Below, piece by piece: positions 5,021-5,721 of a stretch of 5,721 nt of DNA (its first letter is position 1; each line of letters begins with the position of its first letter). Made by a program: the position numbers and the translations under genes. The DNA lies in assembly GCA_003153855.1 (NCBI GenBank), contig PMBM01000184.1, positions 1,349 to 7,069 of the forward strand. Direction: 5' to 3'. Below the pieces are notes generated by a model. The model searched no databases and was not told the origin of the DNA. It saw nothing but the letters and a program-made list of their open reading frames with translations. Source of the DNA: Propionibacteriaceae bacterium. GTDB taxonomy: Bacteria; Actinomycetota; Actinomycetes; Propionibacteriales; Propionibacteriaceae.

Positions 5021-5721
5021 TTAGTCGAGGTCGAATCGGGCGACGACGGAGAAGTCGTCGTCTCCATGGCCGGTCTGCTGGGCGACGAGCAGTGCCTGGG
5101 CAGCGGCGGTCAGGGCGGGGAGCGGCCGGGTGCTGGTGCGCAGCATCAGAAGGGTGTCCTTGAGCAACAGGTCCGCGGAGAACTGGGTGTCGCTGAAGTC
5201 GGCGGTACGGAGGTTGTTGCCCTTCATGGCGGCGATGGCGCCCAACCCTGTGCCGTTGAGCGTCGTGAGGACCTGCTCCACGTCGAGGCCGCCGGCCTTG
5301 CCGAGGCGTACGGCCTCGACGAGTCCTTGGTACGAGACCGCCAGGGCGAGGTTGGCCACGAGCTTGCCGGTGGCCGCTGCTGCCGCCGTCGGCAGCATCT
5401 GGAGCCGCTGGGGGTCGGCCCACAAGGACACGTACGACACGACGCGGTCTGCACTGGGGCCACCGACCAGGACGCCGAGGGTTCGCTTGGCTGCCGGGCC
5501 GAGGGACCCGATGACCGGCGAGTGCACGTACGCGATCCCGCGTTCGTCGGCCCACGTCGCGAACTCGTCCGCATCGGCGGGAGCCACGGTGGTGATGTCG
5601 ACCCACACCGTGCCCGGGGCCAGGTCCAGTCCTCCGAGCACGACCTCGCGCACGGCAGGGGGCCCGAACAGGGCAGTGAAGACGATGCTGGCGCTGGCGA
5701 CCGCATCCTGCGCCGACGCGG
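5021..5721 (-). CDS. NAD(P)-dependent beta-hydroxyacid dehydrogenase, C-terminal part
   Basis: The gene enters from the right edge and 232 residues are visible, ending at a TAA (5023-5021). The frame is open to base 5721, so the GTG at 5653 is an internal codon and not the start. About 60 N-terminal residues, including the GxGxxG dinucleotide-binding loop, are outside the window. Family marks in order are: VWVDITTVAPADADEFA, equivalent to the D-x-S-T-x-x-P substrate-binding segment; APVSG-like SPVIGSLGPAAKRTLGVLVG; GKLVANLAL, with the catalytic Lys at 5365-5363 and the conserved Asn at 5353-5351; and FSADLLLKDTLLML, with the conserved Lys-Asp (Lys at 5161-5159). It is a member of the 3-hydroxyisobutyrate / tartronate semialdehyde / 6-phosphogluconate dehydrogenase superfamily and would oxidise a hydroxyacid or reduce its semialdehyde in the cytoplasm. 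The alanine-rich stretch before the catalytic Lys replaces the usual GxxGxG-type turn, so imine-reductase-like or other atypical members are possible. It is convergent with lacI and with the remnants. Confidence 0.9.
   Translation of the reverse strand, partial: ASAQDAVASASIVFTALFGPPAVREVVLGGLDLAPGTVWVDITTVAPADADEFATWADERGIAYVHSPVIGSLGPAAKRTLGVLVGGPSADRVVSYVSLWADPQRLQMLPTAAAAATGKLVANLALAVSYQGLVEAVRLGKAGGLDVEQVLTTLNGTGLGAIAAMKGNNLRTADFSDTQFSADLLLKDTLLMLRTSTRPLPALTAAAQALLVAQQTGHGDDDFSVVARFDLD

Noticed and set aside
4623..5606. Long minus-strand open frame overlapping the remnants and the hydroxyacid dehydrogenase
   Set aside because: Its protein is Arg/Pro-rich shadow sequence, while the other minus frame over 5021-5721 shows clear dehydrogenase motifs; the repeated YSWTARS stretch is only the 21-base repeat read backwards.
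5651..5653. GTG at 5653 as the start of the hydroxyacid dehydrogenase
   Set aside because: The frame stays open to the window edge and the upstream residues (AVASASIVFTALFGPPAV) fit the family's Rossmann strand before V-R-E-V-V, so the gene is cut by the window.

Overview
The window comes from a high-GC Gram-positive bacterium, very probably an actinobacterium. The evidence is GC-rich third codon positions, GTG starts, AGGAGG-type ribosome binding sites, a lipoprotein sugar-binding protein, and a carbohydrate ABC operon with no ATPase gene of its own in view. The exact genus cannot be told from the sequence.

Positions 1-3310 hold a minus-strand sugar-uptake operon, read right to left. It encodes a lipoprotein substrate-binding protein (2009-3310), two membrane permeases of the CUT1 type (1000-1941 and 83-1003), and the first 27 codons of a probable glycoside hydrolase that leaves the window at base 1. 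The last three genes are tightly coupled by stop/start overlaps (ATGA and TGATG). The binding-protein gene is separated from the first permease by 67 bases that contain a strong hairpin, which may set the ratio of binding protein to permease. A divergent LacI-family repressor (3478-4488, plus strand) is the likely regulator. The 167-base divergent promoter region holds a perfect palindrome, GCTAAA-N4-TTTAGC, which is the best operator candidate. Together these genes form a self-contained unit: bind an oligosaccharide, import it, hydrolyse it, and sense the sugar through the LacI protein.

Positions 4489-5020 contain no intact gene and are the most unusual part of the window. They hold decayed, plus-strand pieces of at least two unrelated genes. 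One is the N-terminal part of a xylose isomerase (xylA). The other is the zinc-binding part of a medium-chain alcohol dehydrogenase. Both are broken by several one-base frameshifts. They are joined end to end at a chimeric point that was then duplicated as a 21-base tandem repeat. A very short stretch before them (4515-4550) looks like the start of an alpha/beta-hydrolase gene.

Positions 5021-5721 (minus strand) encode the C-terminal 232 residues of a beta-hydroxyacid dehydrogenase of the 3-hydroxyisobutyrate / 6-phosphogluconate dehydrogenase type. Its N-terminal NAD(P)-binding motif lies beyond the right edge. The gene faces the remnant region, and its stop codon sits right at the end of the alcohol dehydrogenase remnant.

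There is no sign of a wholly new system here. The sugar operon is of a familiar type. The chimeric pseudogene scar and the regulatory palindromes are the parts that merit a second look.
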